Source: JALZAI01 sp038207565 (GTDB taxonomy: Bacteria > Actinomycetota > Actinomycetes > Mycobacteriales > Jatrophihabitantaceae). Taken from it: 64,000 nucleotides of DNA. Under the pieces are notes generated by a model. It was not told where the DNA came from. It saw nothing but the letters and a program-made list of their open reading frames with translations, and did no database searches. The translations under genes and the position numbers were made by a program. Shown here in pieces: positions 8,242 to 16,494 of this stretch (its first letter is position 1; the number at the start of each line of letters is the position of its first letter). The stretch lies in NCBI GenBank assembly GCA_038207565.1, contig JBBQZQ010000001.1, positions 124,001-188,000 on the forward strand, in the 5' to 3' direction.

Positions 8242-10611
8242 CTAGCGCCGGCGCCGGCCGTCGTCGATCCTGCTGCGGTGATAGCGCATCGTCGCCAACA
8301 CCCGTCGCCGCCACCCCAGTTGCTGCCGCACCGAATGGCGCAGCACCCGGTGCGCCGCCCAGGCCCGCTCGACGTCCGCCGGGTGTACGACCGTCCGCGA
8401 GCTGTACGCAACCGCGTTGGCGCTGCGTCCGAGCGCGGCGGCCTGTTCGCCTGGTGTCGGGCCGAACTGCTCGCCCGCCAACAGCGCGATCTCGGCGCTG
8501 GTCGACGTGGTGAGTTCGGGCAGACCGGCTTCGGTCAGCATGTCCATGCTCTCCTGCCATGCGCCGAGTAATCGGGTACGCGGATCCTCCGCGCGCCTGC
8601 GTCGAGCCGCGCGCACCTGCTTGCGAGATCCGAGCGCGAGCAGCAGTGCCACGGCGAGTGCAGCCGACGCAATCAGCAACGCCACCAACAGGCCGTGCCC
8701 AGGGGACGACGTTGTGTCGGGCACCCGGGACTTGCCAGCGACTGCGTGGCCGCCGCTCGCGCTGGTAACCAATGCGTTGCGACTGGGCAACGCGCTCGTG
8801 CTCGACGACGACGCGGCGCCTGCACCAGGTTCCTGCGCGGTGGCGGCGTATCGCCCGGGCGCGACGTCGAGCACTACCCACCCCTGTCCGACGATCGGTA
8901 CCTCGGCCCACGTCCACGCCTCGGAGGTGTTCACGGAGTGATTGCCCGCCGGCAGCATGTCGAACCCGCCGTCGCTCGTCGCCCGGAAGCCGGTCACGAC
9001 GCGCGCGGGCACGCCGAGTTCGCGGGCCACCAGTGCGACCAGTGTGGCGAACTGTTCCGGAGTGCCGCTGCGCTGGCCGAGGATCGAGCCGAGTACGTCG
9101 GCGAAGCTGGTGCCCCCAGCGCGGTCGGCCGATGCCCCCGCGGCCGATGACCCGGCGGCTGACGTCGGGCGCGACGAGGCCGGCGCGGTGGGCCGCCCGG
9201 TGCTCGGTGTCGCCGACTGCTGGTCGCTCGCACCTGCCCGCGCGGCGCCCGACAGCAGGTACTTCGAGCGCAAATTCCGCTGCAATGCCTGCAGGAACGG
9301 CACGGCGGGCGCACTCGGCACACCTGTGTCCGCTGCGAACTCCGAGATCAGCCGATCGAGCGTCGGGCGCAGCGCTCCCGGGAGCTGCGAGTCGATGGAC
9401 GGGGCCGCCGTATCGACGGTCACCCGCGCCGGTCGCAGCCGCGAGAACGCGGCGCGCGGAACTGCGGACACGACGGTGTAGCGGGCACCGTCCGGCAGGG
9501 CGCTCGCCGGGACGATCATGCCGCTGCTCTCGTCGATGTCCACCGATGTGCCGGTGACTCTCGTGGCGCGGTACAGCGTCGGCATCCACGGCGCGCTCGT
9601 CAGCGGGCCGGGGGCGACCCGGTAGGTCTGCAGCACCGCGGGTCCCGGCGCGCGCAGGTCTGGATCGGTGTCCTGGGGCAGCACTCCGCCCGAAGGACGG
9701 AACGTCCGGTCGAACGACCATCCGGCACCGTCGTAATTGTCGACGTTCGCGATGCCGAAGTACCTCGGTGCGGGACCGTCGAGCGTCACCGAGAACACCT
9801 GTCGCGCGACGGCCCGGGTGGTCCGGGGCCGTAGGCCCGCGACGAAGGACACGGGACCGAGGGGGCGCGAGTCGTCGACCGACGGAACCCGCTGGGGCGT
9901 CGTCGCCCGCTTCGGGAACGCGCTGGACTGCACGATCATCGACGCCGTCGCCGCGATGACCAGCGCTGACGCCACGCCGACCGCGAAACCGCGCAGCGGC
10001 AGCACGCCGTCAGGCTGGGTCGCCTCGGCGGCCTCGTCCTGCCGCACCCAGGCCTGCGCGGCTCGCAGCAACGCCAGAGTGGCGAGCAATGCGCCACCGA
10101 GCAGGGTGTCGTCCAGCACGGCTGCGTCCGCCGACCCAGCCGCGCGCTGCGTGCCGGCGTAGGCCAGGCCGAACGCCACCAGGAAGCCGCCGTAGGGCAG
10201 CAGCGAGGTCCAGCGGCGGGCCAGGCATTCACCTGCCAGCGCACCGGCCAGCCAGGTCAGGGCCACCGGCGCGACGAGCAGCGAGGGGGGGCTGACGAGC
10301 GGCAACGCGAAGGTCAGGATTTGCGACGGGCCGCGGTAGAGCCCGGTCCCGAGCGCGCCGAACCCCAGCGGGTCACGCAGCACGATGCTGAGCGTGTAGC
10401 CGGCGAAGACGACGACATCGAGGAACGCGCCCAGCCACAACCGCAGGCCCAACCGCACCGTGATCGCGGGCACGAGGACGCTCGACACGGCCGCGCCGAC
10501 GAGCGGGACGGCGGCGACGTCGACGGGGAACGACCGTAACCACGGCATCGCGGCCAATGCGCACGCGATGACGCACAGCGGGATCAGCAGACGGGGGACG
10601 AGCCGGCGCAT
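8242..10611 (-). CDS. TgpA-like membrane protein with inactive transglutaminase domain
   Basis: A 789-residue protein with about six N-terminal membrane helices (residues 8-225), an extracytoplasmic domain, a Ser/Thr/Gly/Ala-rich stretch (455-500), a transglutaminase-like domain (500-590) and another membrane helix near 640-660, followed by a cytoplasmic tail. This is the TgpA architecture. In active relatives the core reads G-x-C-E-Q-F; here it is GTPEQF, with Pro518 where the catalytic Cys should be. The catalytic His position in the SEAWTWAEV segment is Glu564. The Asp (Asp582, VVLDVAPG) remains. It is therefore probably a structural pseudoenzyme. It is the last gene of the FN3-moxR-DUF58-tgpA operon. 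The ATG at 10611 is the first usable start after the DUF58 stop. Confidence 0.85.
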   Translation of the reverse strand: MRRLVPRLLIPLCVIACALAAMPWLRSFPVDVAAVPLVGAAVSSVLVPAITVRLGLRLWLGAFLDVVVFAGYTLSIVLRDPLGFGALGTGLYRGPSQILTFALPLVSPPSLLVAPVALTWLAGALAGECLARRWTSLLPYGGFLVAFGLAYAGTQRAAGSADAAVLDDTLLGGALLATLALLRAAQAWVRQDEAAEATQPDGVLPLRGFAVGVASALVIAATASMIVQSSAFPKRATTPQRVPSVDDSRPLGPVSFVAGLRPRTTRAVARQVFSVTLDGPAPRYFGIANVDNYDGAGWSFDRTFRPSGGVLPQDTDPDLRAPGPAVLQTYRVAPGPLTSAPWMPTLYRATRVTGTSVDIDESSGMIVPASALPDGARYTVVSAVPRAAFSRLRPARVTVDTAAPSIDSQLPGALRPTLDRLISEFAADTGVPSAPAVPFLQALQRNLRSKYLLSGAARAGASDQQSATPSTGRPTAPASSRPTSAAGSSAAGASADRAGGTSFADVLGSILGQRSGTPEQFATLVALVARELGVPARVVTGFRATSDGGFDMLPAGNHSVNTSEAWTWAEVPIVGQGWVVLDVAPGRYAATAQEPGAGAASSSSTSALPSRNALVTSASGGHAVAGKSRVPDTTSSPGHGLLVALLIASAALAVALLLALGSRKQVRAARRRRAEDPRTRLLGAWQESMDMLTEAGLPELTTSTSAEIALLAGEQFGPTPGEQAAALGRSANAVAYSSRTVVHPADVERAWAAHRVLRHSVRQQLGWRRRVLATMRYHRSRIDDGRRRR

Positions 10612-10636
10612 CAGAGCGTGCCCCGCCGTGCGCAGT

Positions 10637-11770
10637 TCATGCGTGAACCCCGACGTTCCATGCCGCGCAGGCCTGGTCGGCGTCCGCGGCGACGATGATG
10701 CGCACGCCGGGGAAGCGCACCGGTTCACCGTGCTCGTCCACCGAGAGCACGACGAGCCGGTCGAACCGGCGGCGCAGTCCGGCGACGTAGGGCAGGTCGT
10801 CGGGGTCGAGTGCGCCAGTGACCACGACGAGCGACGTGCCGCCTCTCTCACGCCGCAGGGTGACCAGCTGCCGCTGCAGGGAACCTTCCGCGTTGGGCTC
10901 GACCCCGGTCAGGTGGTCGATGAGGGGGGTGACCTCACGCAGTCGGGGACCGCCGAGCGTGCTGCCGTCGGTCAACCGCAGCTCGACCGGTGCCTTGGTC
11001 GCCGAACCGGCCACGGCGACCGATGCCGCGACATCGACCGCCGCCTCGAACGACTCTGCCGTGTAGCTGGACGGGCGCAGATCGAACAGCACGACGCTGT
11101 AGGGCTGCGAGGTGTCCACGTTGTGCTTGACCACCAGGTGCCCGGTCCGCGCCGACGTACGCCAGTGCACGAGGCGCAGATCGTCGCCGGCGACGTAGTC
11201 GCGCAACCGGTGAAAGGTGATGTTGCCCTCGGGCGAATTGTCGGACGAGGGTCCCTCGAGATGTCGGGTCTGGCCGCTCGGCAGCGGCCGGAACGCCAGT
11301 ACCCGGGGCTGGACCCAGATGCGTTCGACATCGCCGTACCTGCGCGAGGTGCGGAACAACTCCAGGGCGTCGCGGCGCGTCACCTGTACCGGTCCGACGT
11401 CGAAGATGCCGCGGTGGCGCGTCGGCAGGCGGTAGGTCCGCAGGCCGCGCTCGCCGCGCCGCAGCCGCGGGATGACCGTCCGCACCTCGTTCCCGCCGAA
11501 CCGCTGGTTCGCGACGGTGACGCCGACGGTGCGGTGACCCTTGTTGGCGAAGGTGAGCACCGCGATGGCGGGCGACCCTTTCGGCACGCGCGGTGGTTGG
11601 ATCGCCCGGGTGATCGACAACGGAGAGGGACGGGCGATGGCGATCAGCGCGGCGAGGACGAGCACGAGCAGTCCGACGCCGAGCAGATCGAATGCCGTCC
11701 ACTGCAACCAGATGCCCAGTGCGAGCGCGGCGGCACCGGTGAGCAGCGCGGCAAGTCCCGTCCTTGTCAT
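10637..11770 (-). CDS. DUF58 membrane-anchored protein
   Basis: A 377-residue DUF58 protein. Two N-terminal hydrophobic helices (about residues 4-45) are followed by an extracellular-type beta domain and the DUF58 signature region VWHRTSARTGHLVVKHN-like (here LVHWRTSARTGHLVVKHN). The C-terminal half resembles a von Willebrand A fold (YSVVLFDLR). DUF58 proteins are nearly always encoded beside MoxR ATPases and transglutaminase-like proteins, and such clusters are thought to assemble or activate envelope complexes. It lies 17 nt after moxR and 25 nt before tgpA, so it is in the same operon. The molecular role of the family is not established. Confidence 0.88.
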   Translation of the reverse strand: MTRTGLAALLTGAAALALGIWLQWTAFDLLGVGLLVLVLAALIAIARPSPLSITRAIQPPRVPKGSPAIAVLTFANKGHRTVGVTVANQRFGGNEVRTVIPRLRRGERGLRTYRLPTRHRGIFDVGPVQVTRRDALELFRTSRRYGDVERIWVQPRVLAFRPLPSGQTRHLEGPSSDNSPEGNITFHRLRDYVAGDDLRLVHWRTSARTGHLVVKHNVDTSQPYSVVLFDLRPSSYTAESFEAAVDVAASVAVAGSATKAPVELRLTDGSTLGGPRLREVTPLIDHLTGVEPNAEGSLQRQLVTLRRERGGTSLVVVTGALDPDDLPYVAGLRRRFDRLVVLSVDEHGEPVRFPGVRIIVAADADQACAAWNVGVHA

Positions 11771-11787
11771 CGGCCCGCCTCCGGTCG

Positions 11788-12774
11788 CTATGCGTTGGCG
11801 CCGCGGGGCACGGGTACCGATTGCAGTGCGCGCGCGATGAGTTCGGCGCCGGTGCGGCCCTGCACCTCGGCGTCGGGCTGCAGGATCAGGCGGTGCGCCA
11901 GCACGACGGCCGCCATCCTTTTCACGTCCTCCGGGATGACGAAGGGCCGGCCGACGGATGCGGCGAAGGCGCGCGCGGCACGCAGCAGTGCCAAACTGCC
12001 GCGGGGCGAGACACCCAGTCGCAGCTCGGACATGGAGCGCGTCGCCGCGGCGACGCCCACGATGTACTGCTCGATGGCGGGCGCGACCTCGACGTGGCGC
12101 ACCGCCTCGATCATCGCCCGGATTTCCTCGGACCCGAACACGGGTCGCAGGTGGACAATGGTCGAACCCATCTTCTGGGTGCGCAGCACCGCGGCTTCGG
12201 CGTCCGCGCTCGGGTAGCCGACGGTCAGCTTCATGAGGAACCGGTCGAGCTGTGCCTCCGGGAGGAGGTAGGTGCCCTCCATGTCGATCGGGTTCTGCGT
12301 CGCGACCACCATGAATGGCAGTGGCATCGGGTACACGTGCGAGTCGGTGCTGAGCGTCGCCTCCTCCATCACCTCGAGCAGTGCCGACTGCGTCTTGGGG
12401 GAGGCGCGGTTGATCTCGTCGCCGAGCACGATGTTGGCGAAGATCGGGCCTGGCCGGAACTCGAACTGGTTGGTCGCCTGGTTGTAGATCGAGACGCCGG
12501 TCACGTCGGATGGCAGCAGGTCCGGGGTGAACTGGATGCGGTGCCACGTCATCGACAGCGACGTGGCCAGTGCGCGCGCGAGAGAGGTCTTGCCCGTGCC
12601 GGGGACGTCCTCGATGAGCAGGTGGCCTTCGGCCAGCAGGCAGACGACAGCGTTGTGGATCACCTCGGGTTTGCCCTGGATGACTTCACCGATGTTGGCG
12701 ATGAGCCGATCGACATTGCGGGCGACCGCCGGGACGGCTCCGGACGGGTGGGCCGTGTCGCTCCTCGTCGTCAT
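11788..12774 (-). CDS. MoxR-family AAA+ ATPase
   Basis: A 328-residue cytoplasmic AAA+ ATPase of the MoxR group, chaperone-like motors that remodel partner protein complexes. Walker A is EDVPGTGKTSLARA, Walker B is VLGDEINRASPKTQ, and sensor 1 is VVATQNPIDMEGTYLLPEAQLDRF, all intact. The start is the ATG at 12774, whose ATGA overlaps the TGA of the upstream fibronectin gene; the in-frame ATG at 12807 would give a longer overlap and is less likely. It sits between the surface protein gene and the DUF58 gene, the usual MoxR context. It probably acts on the DUF58 and pseudo-transglutaminase partners. Confidence 0.92.
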   Translation of the reverse strand: MTTRSDTAHPSGAVPAVARNVDRLIANIGEVIQGKPEVIHNAVVCLLAEGHLLIEDVPGTGKTSLARALATSLSMTWHRIQFTPDLLPSDVTGVSIYNQATNQFEFRPGPIFANIVLGDEINRASPKTQSALLEVMEEATLSTDSHVYPMPLPFMVVATQNPIDMEGTYLLPEAQLDRFLMKLTVGYPSADAEAAVLRTQKMGSTIVHLRPVFGSEEIRAMIEAVRHVEVAPAIEQYIVGVAAATRSMSELRLGVSPRGSLALLRAARAFAASVGRPFVIPEDVKRMAAVVLAHRLILQPDAEVQGRTGAELIARALQSVPVPRGANA

Positions 12775-15700
12775 GCCAGCAACTCCCCGGTAACGGGCGT
12801 GTCCCACGTACGGGTGCCGAAGTGCGGGTCGCTTACGGTGACGTGCAGCGTGTAGGTCGCCGGCAGAGTTGCGGCGATGTCGGGGAACGCCGGGCAGGCA
12901 GCGAAGTCGACCTTCAGGTTGGGTCCGCCGCCGTCGATCTGCGGCGGCCGGGTGGCGGATGCGCAGGTCGCCCCGGACGAGGCGTCCGACGTCACTGTGA
13001 AGCTCCAGCTCAGGCTGTTGACCGTCGGCTGGTCGTAGGTGTGCTCGTCGGCATAGTGCACCACGACAGCGTTGTTGCGGGTCACCGAGGAGCCTGGATA
13101 CCAGGACGCCGCGAAGCTCATGTTCGCGTAGCTCACGGGCGGCGGGGCGGTGCCGTTCACCTGGATACCGGTGAGCGAGTGCGGCACGCCGAAGTAGCTG
13201 AACGACACGCCGGCCGTGAAGGTGCCGCCCTCGCGGGTGCAGGCGCGCTCGAGCGTGATGTCGACCGGCGGCGCAGCGTCACCCGCGCCGCAGCGGGGGC
13301 TGCTGCCGTTCGTGACGACCTCCGACCAGTCGCGCGCGTGTTGAACGAGCAGCGGGTCGCTGCCGTCGTAGACCAGCCGGACGGACGGGTCGCTCGGGCT
13401 GGTCGAGGTCCAGCTGGCCGAGAAGTCGTTCGCGCCCCCGGCGAAGGTGGGCGCGTCGATATGCACCGATGTGCCGGCGCGGGAGGATTGCCCGGCGCCG
13501 TAGAGCGCGGGATCCGTCCGGTGCGAGGCATTCTGTTCGAGCGCGCCGTCTACCCGGCAGGTGCCCACCAGGCTGTTGTGGTCGACCCGGGAGATGCCGG
13601 CGAAGCGCAACGTGTCTCCGGCGGAGAAGTTCGAGTAGCTCAGGCTCTTCGAGGTGTTGCTGTTGCCGCAGGTGAGCCGCGCATCGACGAGGTCGAAGGT
13701 CTCGCCTCGAGTGTTCGTGCCCGGCGGGAACGTCACGGTCAAGGACAGGGTTCCCGTGGCCGCCGAGACATTCTGAAAGCTCGCCGACAGCGACGGATCG
13801 GGCCACGTCGCGATCGCGGGCTCGACGTCCACCGGGCCGATACGCGCAGTCGAGTTCGGGTGGCCGGGGGCGATGGCGGTGACGGCGACTTGGTAGCGGC
13901 GACCGGGCCGGATGCCGCTCAGCGTCACCGAGTCGTCGGTCGTCGGGCCCACGGTCGTGATGACGGAATCGCCGGAGAGCAACTCGTAGCGCACGTGACC
14001 GCCGACGCCCCCGAGGTCGTGGTCCTGGCCCGCGGCGAAGTGCACCGTAGCGATGGTCAGCGTTGTCGATTGCGCGGTCGTCGGCGGCGGCGCGCTCGCT
14101 TGCACGCTGATGTTGGCCGCGACCGGGGGCGTCCAGCTGCGCAGGCAGCGACCCTGTGTCGACGGCGTGCCGATGATCCCGTCCGCGCCGACCCCCTCGA
14201 CCTGGAAGGACAGGCCGCGCCCGAGCAGGCCGTCGCCGCCGAGATAGGTGTAGCTGAAGCCGTGCTGGGTCGGGTCGCCCGGGAGCTGACGTGTAGCGGG
14301 CGGGCTGGACAGCCCGGCGCCGTCGCAGAATCCTGCAATGATCCGCCAGCTCGCGGTCGGGATGCACCCGGTCAACACTGGGCCGCACGAGTTCCAGGAC
14401 ACGGTCCAGTTGCCGCCTGAGTCCACGCTGGTCCGCAGGCCGGTCGGTGCCGCGGGACCCTCTGCGCTCGTGCGGAACTCGACCGGTGTGGACGCGGTGC
14501 CCTTGCCGTTGAGGTAGGCGGTCACGATCAGCTGATACCGGCTATTCGGAAACAGCCCGGTCAGGTTGACGCCGTCGGTCCCCTGAACGGTCACCGACGC
14601 CGGCGCCGGTGGGGCGTTCGATCCGTCGATCAGCTTCACGGCGATCGTGTAGGTCGAGGCGGCGCAGTCCTGCGGATCGAGCAGCGGGTAGGTCCACCGC
14701 AGCTGCGCCGAGCGTGAGCCACGCTCGATGAGTTGCACGGCGGGGATGTGCGGCTGCTGCGTCGTCGTCTTGCAGCTGAGCTTGTTGTCCAGCGTGTGCC
14801 GCCGTTGCGTCGTGGGTTTGCGCGGCGGCTGCTGTCTCGCCGGAGTCCTGGCCTTGTCGGGCTTCTGCTTCGAGCCGGTGCCCAAGGAAGCCGCCCCGTT
14901 CGCATCGATCTGGACCGCCGAGTGCTTGTCGATCACACGAGGTGGACGGCTGTCGTCGCTGAACACGACCAGTGCCTTGAAGTTTCCGCGGGTGTTGAAC
15001 ACGACGCGGCTGCCGCGTGCCTCGACCTGCATGCCCTGCAAGTCGAGCGGTTCCTGGGCTGGATGCGGGTACGTGGCCGCGCCGGCGATCGGCTGCGCGG
15101 AGCCCAGCGCGTCGATCTGCCACAGCGCGCCGGTTCCGTTGCGCGCCGTCGTGTACAACCGGCCACCGCTCTGCGCGGGCGTCACCAGGTCGAGCCCGCC
15201 GCCCAGCGCCGGGATCGGGCGCACCGAAGCCTGCCCGGACCCGTCCGCGCGCGCCGACACGACGCTCCATCCGCCATCGCCGTGGTAGAGGAACGAGAGC
15301 GTCCCCTCCGCGTTGGTGACAGGCACGATCCGGTCTGTTCCGGCCGGGGGCTTGATGGGCAGGTGCGTGCGGGCACCGTTGCCGCGGTAGACGTCGAAAC
15401 CGCGGTTCGAGGCGAGCGCCATGACCTCGTCCCCGGTGCCGTCGGTGTTGCGGGTGGCCGAGCCCAGCGCGGCCACACCGTGCACCCTCCCGCGGCGCGC
15501 CGCGGTGAGAGTGACCCCGGCGTTGCTGCCGAACGGGACCGATAACCGGGTCACCGTGTGCGTGTCGCCGGTGCCAGTCAGTACCCACAGGGCACCGTCG
15601 GCGCTGGCCCGCCCACCTGGCGCGGTCACCACGGGGTGCGACATGGCCGCAGATGCCCGCGCCTTGGCCTTTGCGCCGGGCCCGATTGCGGCGGCGACCG

Positions 15701-16229
15701 TGGCTTGGTTGACCAAGTAGACCGCGGCCCGGGTCGGCGCGCTGCGCACGATGTAGGCGGAGTCGCCTGCCGGAACAGCCGATGCCGACAGCGCACCGGG
15801 CAGCGCCGGCAGCACCACCCCGCCGCCGGTCGGCTTCACGATGAAGCCGCTCTCGTCGACCATGTTGAATTCGCCGGTGCCGGGATTGAGCATCAGCGTC
15901 GCCCCCGCCAGCGCGACGACATCGACGTCGCCGGTGCGGCGAGCCGACACGGCCTTGAATGCATTGTTCAGCCGGACGCTCGGCTTGCCGCTCGCGAGAT
16001 CGACGGCAACGGGGGAGGTGTCGTCGTTGATGAACAGCGAGCCGAAGAACAGGTGGAAGGAGCGCGCCTTGTTCGCCTTCACGGCGAACGAGGCGACAGC
16101 GACGGCCACGGCGACCGCAAGCAACCCGGCGAGCATCGCGGCGCTCTGGCCGCGGGAGGGCACGGGCGCGGGCGCCACGGATGCGCTCGGCCGGAATGCG
16201 GCGCCAGGAGCGGGTCGAGCGGCCACCAC
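12771..16229 (-). CDS. Large surface protein with fibronectin type III domains
   Basis: A 1152-residue single-pass membrane protein. A short cytoplasmic N-terminus is followed by one membrane helix (about residues 31-53, SAAMLAGLLAVAVAVAVASF). The next 400 or so residues look like a beta-propeller (repeated GDVDVVALAGATLMLNPGTG-like blades). A Lys/Arg/Pro/Thr-rich linker leads into several fibronectin III-type modules (for example RSAQLRWTYPLL, NLTGLFPNSRYQLIVTAY and VTLSGIRPGRRYQVAVTA). It is probably extracellular, sensing or anchoring. The start is GTG at 16229; an in-frame TAG lies just upstream, and GGGGG precedes the GTG. It is the first gene of the four-gene operon with moxR, DUF58 and tgpA. 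No function can be assigned. Confidence 0.82.
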   Translation of the reverse strand: MVAARPAPGAAFRPSASVAPAPVPSRGQSAAMLAGLLAVAVAVAVASFAVKANKARSFHLFFGSLFINDDTSPVAVDLASGKPSVRLNNAFKAVSARRTGDVDVVALAGATLMLNPGTGEFNMVDESGFIVKPTGGGVVLPALPGALSASAVPAGDSAYIVRSAPTRAAVYLVNQATVAAAIGPGAKAKARASAAMSHPVVTAPGGRASADGALWVLTGTGDTHTVTRLSVPFGSNAGVTLTAARRGRVHGVAALGSATRNTDGTGDEVMALASNRGFDVYRGNGARTHLPIKPPAGTDRIVPVTNAEGTLSFLYHGDGGWSVVSARADGSGQASVRPIPALGGGLDLVTPAQSGGRLYTTARNGTGALWQIDALGSAQPIAGAATYPHPAQEPLDLQGMQVEARGSRVVFNTRGNFKALVVFSDDSRPPRVIDKHSAVQIDANGAASLGTGSKQKPDKARTPARQQPPRKPTTQRRHTLDNKLSCKTTTQQPHIPAVQLIERGSRSAQLRWTYPLLDPQDCAASTYTIAVKLIDGSNAPPAPASVTVQGTDGVNLTGLFPNSRYQLIVTAYLNGKGTASTPVEFRTSAEGPAAPTGLRTSVDSGGNWTVSWNSCGPVLTGCIPTASWRIIAGFCDGAGLSSPPATRQLPGDPTQHGFSYTYLGGDGLLGRGLSFQVEGVGADGIIGTPSTQGRCLRSWTPPVAANISVQASAPPPTTAQSTTLTIATVHFAAGQDHDLGGVGGHVRYELLSGDSVITTVGPTTDDSVTLSGIRPGRRYQVAVTAIAPGHPNSTARIGPVDVEPAIATWPDPSLSASFQNVSAATGTLSLTVTFPPGTNTRGETFDLVDARLTCGNSNTSKSLSYSNFSAGDTLRFAGISRVDHNSLVGTCRVDGALEQNASHRTDPALYGAGQSSRAGTSVHIDAPTFAGGANDFSASWTSTSPSDPSVRLVYDGSDPLLVQHARDWSEVVTNGSSPRCGAGDAAPPVDITLERACTREGGTFTAGVSFSYFGVPHSLTGIQVNGTAPPPVSYANMSFAASWYPGSSVTRNNAVVVHYADEHTYDQPTVNSLSWSFTVTSDASSGATCASATRPPQIDGGGPNLKVDFAACPAFPDIAATLPATYTLHVTVSDPHFGTRTWDTPVTGELLA

Positions 16230-16494
16230 TGCCCCCAGATCCGGCCCGAGCAGGCCGCTCTACCACGGTCCCGCCGACCGCGGGCTGTTGTGAGTATCTC
16301 GTAAAGCTAGTTGCCTGCTCGTCCCGGTGGGGTACCGAATTTTTCGCGGCGCCGAGCGTAACCGACGGGCGCGGGCGCTACCGGTCCCGGTGGACCCACC
16401 GCCGTGCGCAGTAGCTATTGTTTGGGGCGGACGACTTGAACACGAGGTCGGCCAGCAGCACCGACACAGGCATCCGCCGGGAGGCTCAGGTCCC
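16230..16494. promoter_or_regulatory. Divergent promoter region between the FN3 operon and ctaD
   Basis: The 265 bp between two divergent operons must hold promoters for both. I see a short palindrome CGGTGG-AC-CCACCG (16388-16401) and a GGGAGG ribosome site at 16479-16484 for ctaD. No convincing -35/-10 pair stood out. An open frame runs through the region toward ctaD but lacks support as coding sequence. Confidence 0.4.

Noticed and set aside
11771..12547. Upstream extension of the DUF58 frame
   Set aside because: It is the alternative frame of moxR, which has intact Walker motifs.
12822..14420. 532-codon plus-strand frame opposite the FN3 gene
   Set aside because: Long but Arg/Val/Gly-rich shadow of a protein with clear FN3 modules on the minus strand.
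15558..16304. Plus-strand open frames opposite the FN3 gene
   Set aside because: Typical high-GC shadow frames with Arg/Gly-rich composition and no recognisable domain.
16327..16494. N-terminal extension of ctaD
   Set aside because: The frame is open but low-complexity and unlike any oxidase N-terminus; a ribosome site supports 16495.
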